Positions 21,218 to 34,100 of a stretch of DNA of 64,000 nucleotides are shown here, piece by piece. The position numbers were made by a program, and so were the translations under genes. Source of the DNA: Pisaster brevispinus (lineage: Eukaryota > Echinodermata > Asteroidea > Forcipulatida > Asteriidae); the NCBI GenBank assembly GCA_023634235.1, contig JAMKCF010000006.1, forward strand, positions 8,338,172 through 8,402,171, given 5' to 3'. Numbering within the stretch: position 1 is the first letter of the stretch; each line of letters opens with the position of its first letter. The notes beneath the pieces are model-generated. The model was not told the DNA's origin and made no database searches. It saw only the letters and a program-made list of their open reading frames with translations.

Positions 21218-23549
21218 CGGACAAAGTAACTGGATGCCTAGGTAAATCAATTGTTCCACTTTCTTCCATTCTGTGTCATACATTTACAATTTCTGGTATC
21301 GAAACTATTGACATGCCTTTTGTTCCTTTATAACGTTAGTTATTTATGAAAATTACTTCGTCCTTCGTACGACCGCCCCTAACACCCTGACCACCATAAT
21401 GAGGTATTTGAATTAATCTTAAAGATTGTACAGAAGCGTTACAGGAACATTGACATAGGCAAATAAATTAAAGTCATCGGGAGACTTTTGGGACGCTAGG
21501 TGGCAGCAGACTTACCAGGTAAATCCATCGTTCCCGGTAATGTGTGCGCGTGCTCAGAACTATGTTAAACAATAGAAATGTAGCAATTTAATGTATCAAA
21601 CCATTCATCTGTACATTTTCTCGATCTCATTTTTTCGTTGGGGTGGGCAAGAGGAGGGGATGGGAGAATTGGTTTAAGGGGGAGTTCCCAACCCCACCTC
21701 CCCTGGTTACGCCCCTGCAAACACAAGATAAATACAACTTCGAACATCTTTCGTTCAATGAGGAGTACAGGAATAGGAATCTAATTTGTTTGGGTTTGGG
21801 GGGGGGGGGTTGTGTGTGTTTTTGTGAGCCAACAAAAACTGTGTAGCAAAACGAAACTCGGCATAATTAAGCAGAGCAAAGACCAATACATGTAGTCCAC
21901 AACATTCGCGTACACCTCCAGTTTTGCGAAAAAGAGAACAGTTCGAGTGAACAAAGTATATTGTGGGTCATAGAGAAGGTCGTAGAGGGTGGTGCGTTTC
22001 CTCTTTCCACAGTGGTTTCCCGATTTGCCTGATAGCGTGTAGTTCCGGTATTGCGCAAACCGTCCTGGGAAAACAGTGACACAGTAAATTGTATTTCCTT
22101 TCTTTCACAAGTGACCAGCGATCTTTGTTGCTTAGTACAATCTGTGAGAAAGATATGGCGGAACAATTGGGTGTCTGGGATCGGACAAGAACTATGCTTT
22201 AGGCGCAATTAAGAAGTCATTTTGGGCAATAGAAAACAATAATAATCGGTACAAATTAACACAAAAATGTGCCTGATTGTAAGATCAATTTGGGATAGTA
22301 GATTTTACTCATATAAAAACGAAGTTTATTTACCCAAGTGAAGTTTGTCATAGTTCAAATTGAATAATCATCCCCCCCCCCAAAAAAAAGGCCCCCGTGG
22401 GTTGCCCTCTTGTGAATATATACAATAATTTATGTTAAGTGTTTTGCTCTAACTAGACAGACCCAAGCGAGTGTAATTAATAATATACCGATTACAAACA
22501 GCTTGTCGAATTTGGCAGAAATAGACAAAGCATACACTGCATATCATTATTATTTTGTTCAATGACAACCTCATGACGCATATGAATTCGGCATTACAAT
22601 CACATCCACTCCTCTTCGTTATTTACATTTACATTTACATTTACATTTACAGAAATCGCACCTGATTTCGTTACTTTAAAGTCCAATTTTGGACAAAAAA
22701 TATGTGTACACATTTATTACTTAATATCAAATGGAACATTTGGTTCAAAGATTCGTAGAAAATGGAGAGAACTTGCATTTAAGGTAACTATAGTAAACTT
22801 TCGGGTACAATCATGTATAAAATCTCTTTTGGGAGAAATGTTGGTTCTGCAATATCTTCATTAGAGACTAATCAGTGTACAGTCGACTCTCGTTGTAACA
22901 AGATCTCTTTATAACAGGAGCATTTTTATAGGAGGACTGCAAAACAAAGAAATGCAAAGCAGAAATGTGATTCAGTATATCAGAAGTACTCTTTATCGTG
23001 CTCTTTATAAACAGAACCTCTTTATAGTGCTCTTTATAACGAGGATTGACTGTACTTGTATTTATAATACGCTTACTGTTATAATTCAATAAAGCAGGGC
23101 AATACAATCCAAACTACGTTATAACGTGCTACCACCAAGTAATACATAATAGACCTACATTGAAACATGACGTGGTATGTTTGGCTAACGCAAGTTCTTG
23201 TCCATACCTTTACATTGGCTACTATTAAGTGTTGTACCAAATTCATTGTTTGGAACATGATTGTACAATCAAAACATTTAAGTGCATTATAAACTGCATT
23301 AGTCTTTCCTGCCTAATGTATAAACCAACCACACAATGTTCTTCATTTTTAGGGGTAATTGGGAGAAGAACAAATTTGATAAGTTTATTGCCCATTGCCC
23401 ATTGCCCATCAGTAGTCAGGTTTGCATTGGTTCTGTATAAACTGTGTGTCCCTTTTTCCAACGGGTGCACAGTGCATGCATTTTTAGACCATCTCAAAGT
23501 TTCCTTGTTTGGTTTGGCAACTAATTGAACTTTCGGTTAACCAGATTAG
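21218..23549. other. Intergenic region between the two convergent genes
   Basis: No coding signal. Candidate poly(A) signals for the minus-strand gene appear as TTTATT at 23384-23389 and 22713-22718. Other contents are a GC-rich hAT-like end (21630-21720, GGTTACGCCCCTG), a (TTTACA)n tract (22622-22650) and a pogo-like MITE. Confidence 0.5.
22880..23052. mobile_element. pogo/Tigger-like MITE with TA duplication
   Basis: The left end CAGTCGACTCTCGTTGTAAC and right end (reverse) CAGTCAATCCTCGTTATAAA are inverted and flanked by TA (22878-22879 and 23053-23054). The CTCGTTATAAC-type TIR and TA target are typical of Tc1/pogo elements. Non-coding. Confidence 0.7.
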
Positions 23550-25108
23550 TTAGTCCCTGCAATTAGCAGAAGGCGTCAATGTTGGAGACGGGGTCTCGGC
23601 CGCTGAGTCCAACTCCTCAATGGACGATTTCTTAGTCAACTGTTTCTTTCCTTTCAGACTAAACCGAAACTTTTTCCGAGGTTCTGTGACGAGTGGCGAC
23701 TTGGTGCATCTTTGTGGAAGCAGTGCTCGGTGTCCTGGCTCTGCTGGTACCCACTCTCCCGCAACACACTCCGTTGATCGGGTTCCCTGGTTGCCCTTCA
23801 CCATGGCCGAGCGACTCCGCTGCGGAATCCGTCCCAGCAAGTCGTCAGCGCCGGGAGTGCGGACGGCGTTCCTCGCCGAGTAGCTGCGCTCCAGCCTCCC
23901 GTAGGGGCTCTCATCTTGTGGTCGACGCTGCAGCGAGCCACGATGGTCGCTACGTTGGGATGGGTTCCTGTTGAGTTTGGAGTAGGTGCCGTGGTCGTCA
24001 ACGGGCAGAGGCGGTAGACGCGGACCGCATGACTCGTAGACATTACTGGAAAGCGGACGCTGCGGTAGACGTGGTCTCGTCTTCTCAAGTTTACTATCCA
24101 AGGCGTCGTACATTTCAATATCGCGGGGACTTGTACCACAGGAAGACGACAGTGGTGGAGAATTAGCACCAAGGGACAATGTGGGCGAGCCCCGGGAAGA
24201 TGTACTCGAACACTCACTCAGTGCGCCAGTTTTAGCTGCAACTAGTACTCCCCCACTTGTAGAGTTAATGGGTGTAGACTGCGGGTCTACCTCGTCATAG
24301 TCGTCTTCTGGGCCGATGATGCCCCCTGGTGATCCGGCCGGGCTACTCTGCTGCTCCAACGTGAAGTAGAACGGATCTGTAACGGGACTGTTGCTTCTTT
24401 GGTTTGACATAGCTGCGGAATAAGGACGTTCTTTAGTCACCGTCGCTGGGGAGATACTTCGAAAACTGTTCATGTTGTAGTCGCTGTGCCTTTGCTTGAC
24501 AGTCATGGGAGAACCACTTCTCTCTTGAAAGTCCATTGGCGAATAACTCCTCTCGGTGGTGACGGGGGAGTCCCTTCGCTGCACGGTCACTGGGGAACCG
24601 AAGCGCTGTGGAGAACTAGTACCCCCTTTTCTAAGAGTTACTGGAGAGCTGTTCTGAGAGGTCATGGGACTATTGCCTTTGGGGACAGTCGCAAAATATC
24701 CTGAAGATCGATTTGACAGGTCTAAACTTGGTAAGATCGTATCAAAAGGATCGGCGTAATCATCCTCCACAAAGATGGCATTGTAACCATTCACTGGGTC
24801 GGTCTGATGCAGGTCTGTTAGACTGGAGTGCGACCTGCTCTTTGCTCTGTTCTCCTGCGTAAGGCGCTCTGGCCGGCTGTACGGGCGCCACTCGGCCATG
24901 AGACTTCGTCGTGACGTGCCGCCTGGTACTGGCGGCGGACTACCGTAGTTGCATACCAGGGCCGCCACGCTGGCCGGCAACGGGGCGTCCAGCGAAGCCA
25001 TCGGGGAATGGACCGAGATCGGTCGGTGGTGGAAGCTTCGTAAGCTCGATCTTGCGGGACCTCCTCGCTGAAACATGTCTGGTAGTGGGGGTGGTGCCAA
25101 CTTAGCTT
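23550..25108 (-). CDS. Receptor last exon: cytoplasmic tail and stop
   Basis: 518 codons plus TAA at 23550-23552, after a strong acceptor (CCCCTTTTGTGCCCAG). It encodes a disordered signalling tail. SH3-type motifs: PPPLPD, PRLPQR (PxxPxR) and RLPPLP. Tyrosine motifs: YNAI, YFTL, YDEV, YDAL, YSKL and YGRL. A run of SPMT/SPVT/SPMD/SPAT units occupies about 24370-24690. None of the tyrosine pairs has canonical ITAM spacing. GC content is much higher than in the flanks. Confidence 0.88.
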
Positions 25109-28100
25109 CTGGGCACAAAAGGGGTGAAACAAGTGATAAATATCATAGAAAGGGAGAGTATTGTGCTTAATCATCCACATAAGAAGTGCATATGCATTGG
25201 AATTGAATACTGAAAATATACAGCATTCCGGTTGTTTCACAATGTTTTGGTTTTTTTCACTCTTCTACTCTTAAAATAATTTGGGTTTGAACAAAGATGG
25301 TCCCGTTTAAGGTGATCCCGTGGCTGCCGCTTCCCAGGTTGTATTGTAAACTTGAGTGTGATCCCTGGCTACACGGCAGCTAACGGTTGCATGGCTTCTG
25401 ACTGGCACCCCGAATAAAAATATTGACTAATAGGGAGACCGCCAACATGGGGACTCTAGCTCAATTGGCAGAGTGCCGGTACGTTAATCCGGAGGTTGTT
25501 GGTTCAAGTCCCGCTCCTGTCAATTTTTCTTTGTTCAAACCCAATTTTCTTTTTACAATTTACCCAGTTAGTTCCCCTTGTGGTAAGCTTTTTATTACAT
25601 GAAATTCTTCTACTTTTTATAGCGTTTTAGTATTCCGCACTATAAACTTTGCTGTGATGCAAGTTCACGCACGGAAGGCTTTGAAAATATTGACCGAGTT
25701 GGAGGTTTTTAATACTACACGCTGTATACTTTGCATGCTGCGGTGCGAATTCACGCACTTAATGCTGTGAAAACATTGACCGAGTTGGAGGTTTTAATAT
25801 TCCACGCTGTATGCTTTGCATGCTGCGATGCGAATTCACGCACTTAATGCTGTGAAATCATTGACCGAGTTGTCAGGCTTTGGGAACCTTCTTCCGACAA
25901 CCATATGGAAAAACTGTTTTGCAAAAACCCCACACGAGGCCGATATTTCCGGCCTATGTTGATGTTCAACTTCAACATGTATACAAGTGTATAAGAAACA
26001 AATTAAAAGAATGTCAAAGTGTCGTTGTCCCATATTCCCTGTAATGAAAGCTCAATCTCAGCTCGGCGCACTCTGCTGGTTGTTGAGTCAACTCCACAGT
26101 TTCGATTCAATATTTTCTTTGGAATGTTATCATACAATGGCTTCATTCGGTTCACGGATGTCAGAAACTATCGGTGTGTAAAAAGCACCAACCTAGAAAT
26201 CAAACAGGTGTTTAACAGACTTTTTTCCCTTAGGCAGGAGCGTAATCAGGGGGGGCGTACCCCCTCCGATGTCCGTGCCCCGCGTGCCACCCCCCCCCCC
26301 CCCACCACCACAATTTGAAAACTGAACTTTTGAGATTACAATTATGATATAGTAAAAAGTGACATGTCATAAGCTGTAATGTGATAATTTCAACGTTTTT
26401 AAATCTATTTTTGCTATTTTTATACAGAGACAGTGTATTTGCTTGTACACTCATATAAGATTATCTTATAAAATAAGAGAAATAAATATAAATATAGTAA
26501 ATAATCAATGTAATGGTAAATGGCATATAAGTGCGCTGCAACGGGGCCTGTTTGTGAGAAAGCAAACGGAAACTTCAGTTTAAATTGACCAGAAAAGCCC
26601 CCCTGGAAAAATGGCGCACCCCTAATGCTGTCCCCTAAAATGTTACCCTAGTTGCTGCGCTTCAGACATCAGTTCTAGAATGCAGGGTCGTGAGTTCTAA
26701 TCCCACCCAAGTCACCGCAAGATGTTTTCCCCCTACAGGCCTTGCAAGGCACTGAGTATACAGAGCTTTATTTCACATGGAGTAAGGGTAAAAACCAAAT
26801 GATTGATATTCTTTATTCCCGATGCAATAATTACACCAATGTTCTTTGTTATAAATATTCGTATTTGTTAATTTATTTCGTATAGTATTTTTGTTTGTTT
26901 GTTTGTTGGGGGTGTTGGGGGTGTTTGTTTGTTTGTTTGTTGGGGTGTTGGGGTGTTTGTTTGTTTGTTTGTTGGGGTGTTTGTTTGGTTTTTTTGGGGG
27001 GGTTTTGTTGGGTGTTTGTTGGGGGTGTTTGTTTGTTTGTTTGTTGGGGGTGTTTGTTGGGGTGTTTGTTTGTTTGTTTGTTTGTTTGTTTTGGGGCCTT
27101 CCAGAGTGACCTTTTCATGCAGCAAATGTACAGTACTCTATACTATACTATATGTACTCTATAACTGTAACGTTATTCTTCATCAATCCAGTTGTGTTGA
27201 AGTTTTGAGTCAAATGGAGTTGTCGGTGTCCTTGGCGGTTACCAGTTCGGTCGGCGGTGACAACCCCCCCCCCCCCCCCCGGCTCAGCACTTTGACTTCC
27301 GATGACTTTAGTCAGAAAAACCGGTTTGTTTATCAACTTCACAGACGTGATTATTAAGGGATACATCTCAGAGTGTATGGGGGTAAAAGGTTCACATTCG
27401 ATTCGGTTTGGGAATCGAACCACGCAACTTTCGTGCTGTAGAACAACACAGAACAATACAATACAATTCAAAATAATAGACCGATCTTTTTTAGCCCGTA
27501 CGCGCAAGTGCTGCGGGCTGTGCCGTTATTGCTAGGACGCTGTGAGCGCTGGGTTTTGTACACAAATACATGGAAAAACCGTTGTCCTTTTAAAAAAAAT
27601 ACTTTTTATGCGAATTAAGTGTCATCCCTAACGATTTACGCAATTTTCCTGATGGGACAGCATGACATTATGATGTATCACATTATCATTAAATATATAT
27701 AACTAAACAGAAAGTGAATACTGAAATTCTGATTAAAAGAACTTTGCTGATTGTGACGCATTTAAAACCCCACCGTGCAGTTTCCGTTTTACAACACTTA
27801 ACCTCACCAATTTTCTGCATTTTTTTTCTTTCTTTTTTTTCAGAATTTAGTTTGCTGGGTTTTTTTTCGGGGGGGGGGGGGGTTATTGCCAATGTTCTTC
27901 ATCGTTATGCCATGCTGTCCTGTAAGGGAAATGGTGTAACTCGTTGATAAAGACACCTAATTCACATAAACATTTTAAAAGCCAACGGTTTCCCTCATGT
28001 CGTTGTGTAAAAAAACCATTCACCGTACAAACCTATGTGAATGCTCAATGTCCAATATTGATGTGCAAGGTATAGCCATTCACTGTACAAACCTATGTGA

Positions 28101-31100
28101 ATGCCCAATGTCCAATATCAAACTAACTTTACTGTCATCATGTAGGTCATTGTTCAAGTAGATCCGATGAACTTTCTTAGAACAGTCGACTGTTTAGCTG
28201 TACACGAAGCTATAATTATTTTATTATTCAAGTAACAAAGCTACACATGATGAGGATTGTGAATCAAGTCTTCATAACATACGCCAAGAAATCAAACAGC
28301 TTAGAACTTTACTTCAAGTAGCAGGATTCGAAACTGTGCCCGGTGAGAAAAGCAATATCACAAGGAAAGATTTGTGGTATGTGGTTAATATTATTTCTGT
28401 CGTTGTCCTAAAAAGGGAACAGTTGGTAAGACAACTTGACAATTTGATCGCTACGCTCTTATCGTTTTTAGTTTCAGTTGTTAAAATAAAAACTAGTGAA
28501 AGTTTGTTTTCCTCGTCGTCTTCTTGTTTTAATTGTTTGTATTACTATTTTATTTCATGAAAGATATCAATTATAAGAACCGATACCAAACCTAGTCTCA
28601 TCTTTCTGGATCAATTCCCTAAGATGCCACCTCTGTCAACCACAGTAATCAAATTGGGTATCTCTTTGCCTATCTCTACTTTTTTTTCTTCTTCTTTTTT
28701 TACCAATGGTTGTGGGTTTGCTTTTTGTCACTGTTTGCTTTATTTGCTCAACTTTTTTGAACGGCTGGTGTTTATTCTTTATTTACTTATTTATCTTTTT
28801 GTTTTTGTTTTTATTATTATTATTATTCATATTTTATATGTTTATACATATTTTGGGGGTATTTTCATTTTGTTTGCTTTCTGTGGTTTTGTTGTTGGGG
28901 GGTTGGGGGTTGGGGGATAAACTTTAACTTGTTGTTTTGCGGGGTCTTGCATTTGTTTAACCTCTGCCATTTTATACTGTCGTAACTTGTTATAGATTTG
29001 TTAACAATGTATTTGTTTTATATTTGTATGTGTGTGTAGCCAGAGGTATTGGAATTGAAGGCCTTCGGGCAACAGCTTTTAAGTAATCATTTTTTATTCC
29101 GGGCATATACACCTCTGGCTCTTTTTTATTATTAATTTTTTTTTACAAATTCTTTGTGAATGTTTGTTGTTTGTTTGTGTTTTTAATGCCGAATAAATAA
29201 TAATAATAATTATAAAGACTGATGGTTTCCACCAAAGTTTATTCACGGAAGGTGTGACGACCTCCAATTCAAATTAATTCATTTGGAAAGCATCTATTTT
29301 CTAGTCGAACTCATGTTTCCAACTCAAACTTTAGATGTCATTATTTTAGGGGATGTCTTCTTTTTCTTTAAACTTTACTTGACTTTACTAATAATTCCAG
29401 AACGTGCTTAAACTTAATTGCGTTTTTACCATCCTGGCAAAATATTTCCGCTCGGAATTCGAGTTCTTTTTTTATGTATGAGAAAATGCTGATTGTGTAA
29501 TGAGGCCTCTAATTGGGTACTTCCCGCTCCTCAAAACTGAAAGCCAGGTAGACGGCTTTTGACTGAATTTACCCAGGAAAATATCATTAACCCACGGAAT
29601 TCATCAACGAGTGGTTCATGTTAGATTCAGATTGAGAAAGCACTCTATAAAAGAGGTATGCAATTTCTTCTTCTTCTATTGCTGTGTGAAACTGCTGGGT
29701 AGACCTACAATGTTGTGTAACATTTTCCCAAAAGTGTAAACAATTTTGTTTTTGTACCCTTCACTTGTATAAAACATAATACTCAAGGAAAAGGTAATAC
29801 AGTACACACAATTAGGTGAGAAAACAAACAGCATAACATCAACGTTCAAATTAAAACTATTTCCCTGTGTCCTGTTACAGACAGCGCCTATTTGAATGTT
29901 AAAGTGCGCCATTTTGTTTCCTTCATACGTCATCAATTCACCTGTGTGAAACTGATTCCTAGAATGTCACTTGAACACACACGGGACTTTGCATGGGCTG
30001 TTGTGAACCACCAACCCCCCCCCCCCCCTTCCATGAGGACACAAAACCTGAGAATGCACCACACCATAAAAACGCCCGGTCAGAATTGACCCTGGTCTGG
30101 GTCCCCGTGGGGCCTGACCCATTGCTGGGTGTCAAAATGGTGTCCAAATTACAAAGAAATGGGTCAGATTGACGCAGAATCCGGGTCAACATTTCATTTT
30201 TGGACCAGCTTTCGGGTCAGTCTGAGCCAGACATAATTTAGCCCCCTGGTATACCCACGTAATCTGGGTCGACTTTGACCCGTGAGTTTTTAGCATTTTC
30301 CCTAGTGCTATCCACGTTTGTTTAGGTTTACAGGATGTGCACAACATTGTAAGGCTATACAATAAATGCACAAAATTGTTAATCTTTCTCATGTAGCCTT
30401 TGAGAGAGACTCTGCTGGGGTCGGAGTGTGAGGTCTTTTTCTTCTTCTTCTCTTTGTCTTCTTCTTTTTCTTTTTCAATTGTACCAGTGGTCTTTTTGGT
30501 TGGAAAGCAGTTTGCAACAGCTATTTATTCTACTCATTTTTTAATTAAAGATAAATAATTACAGATTTGCACATAACTTTCATGGTGTATAGATGGGTAT
30601 CGTGGAAAACGTTAACTGAAATACTGTGCCTGAAATGCTGCAGTTTTTGAAAAATTAGTAAAACAAATAGTTTTGATCTCGCAAGAGCAAAACTCATTGT
30701 TCGAAAACAGTGAAAACTGCATGGTTTTTCATTATTTTCTTGTAAATCCGATGACCATTTCAGTTCATTTTTTTCACAAATTAGTTATTTCTTGTATAAA
30801 ATGATGATAAAGTGCAGATACAAGTCTTTGACAAACGGTTTTGTCCAAAGACAATATGGCAAAGATATTATCTTTGGTAATAATTGCAACAAGTAGGCCT
30901 ACCAACTTGACATAAAAGTGGAAATGGACATCACTGCCTTTTGGAAAGAGCAAAATTAATTTATTCCCATCCCTTCAGTTTTCAATAGACACACCAACCA
31001 TGCAACTAGCCCGTGATCCAAATTTTTTTTTTTAACAAGCTTTCGAAAAAATGTTTTGAGGGAGAGTTTGTGCATGATCGTATACCGGGTTTGTTTCGGT

Positions 31101-34100
31101 ATTGGCAACCGCGGTAAAAACAGCGGTGATTTGCAGTGTTTTCAAAAGCTATTTCCTCATTCCTCGTAACTATTTCAGACAGATATTTCTCTCTGGAATC
31201 GGAGTTGGTATATATACATATATATATGAACTTCACAATTATTCTTACCTCAAATCCTGCCCCGTTTTATTTACGACTAAACACATCTATAAAGACTGGC
31301 GAGAACCATGAATTAATTGCATAAAACATATTTGATTTCGGCCACCGACATTAGCAGCGGTGATTCGTTCGGTCGCAAGTTTGACAGCTTTTCAAATTAA
31401 AACTTGTATTTGTGTGTACAATTCATCTTTAGAGACAGCTCTTTTTCTTTGCAATTAAAATAAATTTAAAAACCACACACATTCCAACCAAATTCTAAAC
31501 AAATATCTGGGTGGACACATTTTCAAGAATAACAGTCTATGTTTCATAACATATTTCGGGCTCATAGAATTATTACTAGCTTATTTCTAGTTGGCAGATC
31601 GAAATAATTAGACGTAACTCTGCTATCCTCGGTTGAAAGATATATTTCTCATAAAATATGGGACTGGTTTTGAGCTAATAACAAAATCATCACTGATTAT
31701 GCCATTTTTACTTTCTTGGTTTTCATTCCTTAAATACTTTTTTTTAACATAAGCTTTGGATGGCAATGTACACAGACATCCTATTCCGGTGAATTGTTTT
31801 ACACAACGAACGACACTTAACATCATCACACAAAGATTTAGTTCATTTACCAAAAACAATAAATATTAACATCCAAATCCCTACAAAAGTAGCAATGGCG
31901 TGCTATCAACTTACCTGGTTCTGGGGTTCCTTTACACAATTCCTCTACCGTTTCATACACATTGTCTTGTCTGCCAATCTTCGTGCGTCTATCAAGAATG
32001 AAAGCAAGAGAATGAGTTTTGTAAATATGTCGGGCCGGGTTATTGTACACACTCCAGGAAGTTGACTTTGCAGTCTTGCTTGTCATTATTCGATTCAGAG
32101 GTTTTCGCAGACTGGTATGGCATTCCGGTTATTCGGTTATTCGGAAGTTCCGGCATTTTTTTACACGTGGGCTATGGATGATGCTCGTGACACGTTATTA
32201 TATTTGTTTTATTCGACTGAGATACAAATTATATTTATAAGTGCATTTCCTTCTCAAAAGCCAGACGGTTTCAAACGTGGGTGTCCTTTCTCAAACTGTG
32301 GCTGTCTGGCATTTTCATGACTAAATTACTGCCACTAAATTATCGCCACGAAATAATGAGGGTTTTTTGTTTGTTTGTTTGTTTGTTTGTTCGTTGGGGT
32401 GTTTGTTCGTTTGTTTGTTTGTTGGGGTGTTGGGGTGTTGGGGTGTTGGGGTGTTGGGGTGTTTGTTAATTTGTTTGTTTGGGTGTTTGTTTGTTTGCTT
32501 GTTTGTTTGTTTGTTTGTTTGTTTGTTTGTTGGGGTGTTGGGGTTTTTGTTTGTTTGTTTGCTTGTTTGTTCGTTTGGGTTTTTTATGAGAGATCGCCTA
32601 ACAACGCAAGGCCAGACCGATTTGGGCCATTGACCAAAATCAACTTAGGGGCACGTTGCCACCTACTCCTAGGGCTGAAACAGGGCTACCCCCTTCACAG
32701 TCCGTAAGGATGTAGGCATGGATATCAACCACTATGAGCCTGGCTGGTAGGAGCAGAATGCACTACCTTCCCAACTTCTTATGACGTAATTAAGGTTTAA
32801 GTTCCTTGCTCAAGGGTACAAGAGTGCCATGACCGGGTTTAGAACCCACACGCTGCTGCTGACAACACCAGAGCTTAGGGCCAGTGAACTAGACCGCTCG
32901 GCCACGACACGCCACAGGTGGTTACAACTTCAACCATGACCTTAAGAGGACAATAATTGTCGGTGTTAAGCTTTCAAGCTCTAAAGGATTTATATTCAAA
33001 TATATACATTGTACATTATTTCGTACATTGATGGTCCTTTTAATCTAAATGGGAAAGATTGACCGCTGACCCCACTCATCGGGTAGCACTAAATTACATC
33101 AAACAATAATATAATTGTTCTTTTATTTAATGAACAAAGACAACATTTGGATGGTTACATAACTTTATAATCTTACAATCAACTGAATCATCTTATAGGT
33201 GGTAAGATGTCGCTTCACTGGAAGGCTACTATCTTTCGAATTGCCCTCCAAATTGCCCTCCATATTGCCCTCTAAATATTGCCCTCAAAATTGCCTTCTA
33301 AATTGCCCTGAAATTATCATAAAATGCCACGAAATGGAATGTACTCAGTTATAGTCTCTTTATTGCTTGAAGGGCGGATGTCACCGCGTCAGACCTCACA
33401 AATACTACGAAAACCAGCCTTTTGTCGAGAATATTCTTTCACGGGGACTGGTATCCCTTTTTGTATCCACCCGGTTTCGAATTTGATATGTAATCTATTT
33501 GGTGGTCTGCCTATTTTATTTCAAAGTTTTTGTTTAATGTCCGAAAACCAACAAATAAAAGATTCAGAAAATAATCTTTCAATCAACCAGAACTGATGTT
33601 TCTTCCCCTACTTGGAAAGTTATTCATTCCAGGGAAACCACGTGTTCTTCGGCGTGGTATTAAATACTCCAATCGTTAGCGGTCTTTTAAGATTATTCAC
33701 CAGAATTCTCCGATTTGAAAGCGGAAAAAAAACATCCGTCAATAGTTAGTAATACATTAAGTTGAACAGATGTTAAATTTGCACCGGGGTTAAAGGTCTG
33801 TTTTACCCATACACAAATACACTAATTCACAAACACATTAATGAGTTGTGATCGCTTATTGTTTTACGAGACCGATGCACACTTTCTTCATAATTAAAGT
33901 TCGTATAATATAGAGTCACTCATAATTCATCATCAAGTGCTCACTGCGTGACCCGACACATACGAAATGGCTACTCCGATCTTGGAGCCTTCTTTGTTCA
34001 ACTCTTTGTCCTGACAAACGTAGAACCCATTGTTCCCTTTGTGATAGCAATCGTGGACCGATTGTTCTCTTTGTTATAAGTCCTCAGTTTGAATGCATAC

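Larger units (their letters stand above)
25109..31914 (-). other. Receptor intron before the last exon
   Basis: About 6.8 kb of intron. Holds the tRNA-like element (25279-25546), an 88-bp tandem repeat (25630-25880), a possible tRNA-like SINE (26640-26790), TTTG/TTGGGG repeats (26886-27090), poly-C, a doubled 57-bp block (28015-28130), an unexplained open frame (28215-28558), a LINE-like 3' end (28700-29215) and a GGGTCA repeat (30060-30292). 30300-31900 holds only a diverged MITE fragment near 30600-30870. Confidence 0.6.

Noticed and set aside
23620..24217. Several frames inside the receptor last exon
   Set aside because: Shadows of the long high-GC exon; they do not fit the splice phases.
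25448..25521. Possible tRNA-Asn gene (GTT anticodon loop)
   Set aside because: Acceptor and T-stem mismatches and its place inside an inverted repeat point to a SINE-like relic.
26891..27357. Frames of FVCLFVG-type on the plus strand
   Set aside because: Translation of TTTG/TTGGGG repeats; no gene signals.
32420..32465. (TTGGGG)n resembling a ciliate telomere
   Set aside because: Interrupted by TTTG units and attached to a SINE tail; a microsatellite variant, not an interstitial telomere.
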